A DNA stretch of 5,847 bases. Origin: an uncultured Gammaproteobacteria bacterium. GTDB lineage: Bacteria; Pseudomonadota; Gammaproteobacteria; Pseudomonadales; Azotimanducaceae_A. Below the pieces are notes generated by a model that saw nothing but the letters and a program-made list of their open reading frames with translations, was not told the origin of the DNA and did not search any database. Each line of letters begins with the position of its first letter. Position 1 is the stretch's first letter. The position numbers and the translations under genes were made by a program. The DNA lies in assembly GCA_913041025.1 (NCBI GenBank), contig CAJWGQ010000177.1, positions 1-5,847 of the forward strand, in the 5' to 3' direction. Shown here piece by piece: positions 5,502 to 5,847 of the stretch.

Positions 5502-5847
5502 ATGAAAACTGTCGATAGCAGGAATAACTGGCGTTTAATCGATGAAATGTTAGAAACGGAAACGGACGAGTGGCGGCGACACATGTTGTTGCAATTGAAG
5601 GAGCATGTTCAGGCAGAGTGCGGCAGTGACTTGGAGGCATTACTGAAAACGATGTCTTCCGAACCTCGGTTTCATATCTGGTCAGCAAACGAAGACACCG
5701 GTCCAAAAGGGTTTGAAGCATTAAAACAGTTTTACTCTGGATTAATAGCCAGCAAATCAAATCAGTTTGAGTATGCAGTAGAGAGAATCGTGATAGGAGA
5801 TGACACTCTGGTTACTGAAGGAGAGTTATATACGCCGTTCAGTGGTG
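5502..5847 (+). CDS. SnoaL/NTF2-like protein, 3' end cut off by the window
   Basis: Open frame from ATG 5502 to the right edge: 115 residues with no stop, so the gene continues beyond the window. The pattern is that of a SnoaL-like NTF2 fold. Long N-terminal helices (ETDEWRRHMLLQLKEHVQAE, about 20-39) lead into a short helix DLEALLKTMSSEP and the first strand RFHIWS. GPKGFEALKQFYSGL (67-81) is the cap helix usual in this fold, and the strands FEYAVERIVIGDDTLVTEGE (89-108) follow. The family includes polyketide cyclases, dehydratases and many non-catalytic proteins. The residues that would decide activity lie partly outside the window, so no reaction can be assigned. It clearly differs from the epoxide-hydrolase-like protein at 3274 (no TERIDKF or WRDYFD motif in the visible part). 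The strong ribosome site and tight spacing place it in the same operon as the kinase. Confidence 0.75.
   Translation, partial: MKTVDSRNNWRLIDEMLETETDEWRRHMLLQLKEHVQAECGSDLEALLKTMSSEPRFHIWSANEDTGPKGFEALKQFYSGLIASKSNQFEYAVERIVIGDDTLVTEGELYTPFSG

Noticed and set aside
5443..5760. Antisense open frame across the kinase end and second SnoaL-like gene
   Set aside because: It spans a gene boundary with a good + strand ribosome site and has no recognisable domain.

Overview
The window reads as accessory, catabolic-type DNA from a Gram-negative bacterium. The strongest evidence is a full-length outer-membrane TonB-dependent receptor with signal peptide, TonB box, plug and barrel. Base composition looks moderately AT-leaning by eye. 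The gene types (large TonB receptor, ThuA-like protein, SnoaL/NTF2-like proteins, phosphotransferase of the APH/ecdysteroid-kinase-like group) resemble marine gammaproteobacteria or sphingomonad-like heterotrophs. That taxonomic guess is inference; there is no rRNA or other marker here.

All supported genes lie on the + strand. (1) Positions 1-676 hold the 3' part of a ThuA-like gene whose true start is left of the window. (2) Positions 677-834 are an AT-rich intergenic leader with two small inverted repeats and a strong ribosome binding site. (3) Positions 835-3222 hold the TonB-dependent receptor. (4) Positions 3235-3265 hold a strong hairpin terminator, symmetric enough to work in both directions. 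Its T-run directly touches the ribosome binding site of the next gene. (5) Positions 3274-3639 hold a small limonene-epoxide-hydrolase-like NTF2-fold protein that keeps the catalytic Arg/Asp/Asp set. (6) Positions 3686-4348 hold a histidine phosphatase with a TTG start. (7) Positions 4335-5483 hold a small-molecule kinase of the APH/EcKL-like type, overlapping the phosphatase by 14 bases. (8) From 5502 to the right edge is the 5' part of a second SnoaL-like gene.

Genes 5-8 are closely packed (gap 46, overlap 14, gap 18) and look like one transcription unit. A working picture, as inference only: the receptor brings in a bulky or hydrophobic organic substrate such as a terpenoid, sterol or other natural product. 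The small NTF2-fold enzymes and the kinase/phosphatase pair then modify it inside the cell. The most interesting point is the coupled kinase and histidine phosphatase. They look like a bacterial counterpart of the arthropod ecdysteroid kinase / ecdysteroid-phosphate phosphatase pair, next to a probable epoxide hydrolase. No mobile element, CRISPR array, tRNA or rRNA was seen.
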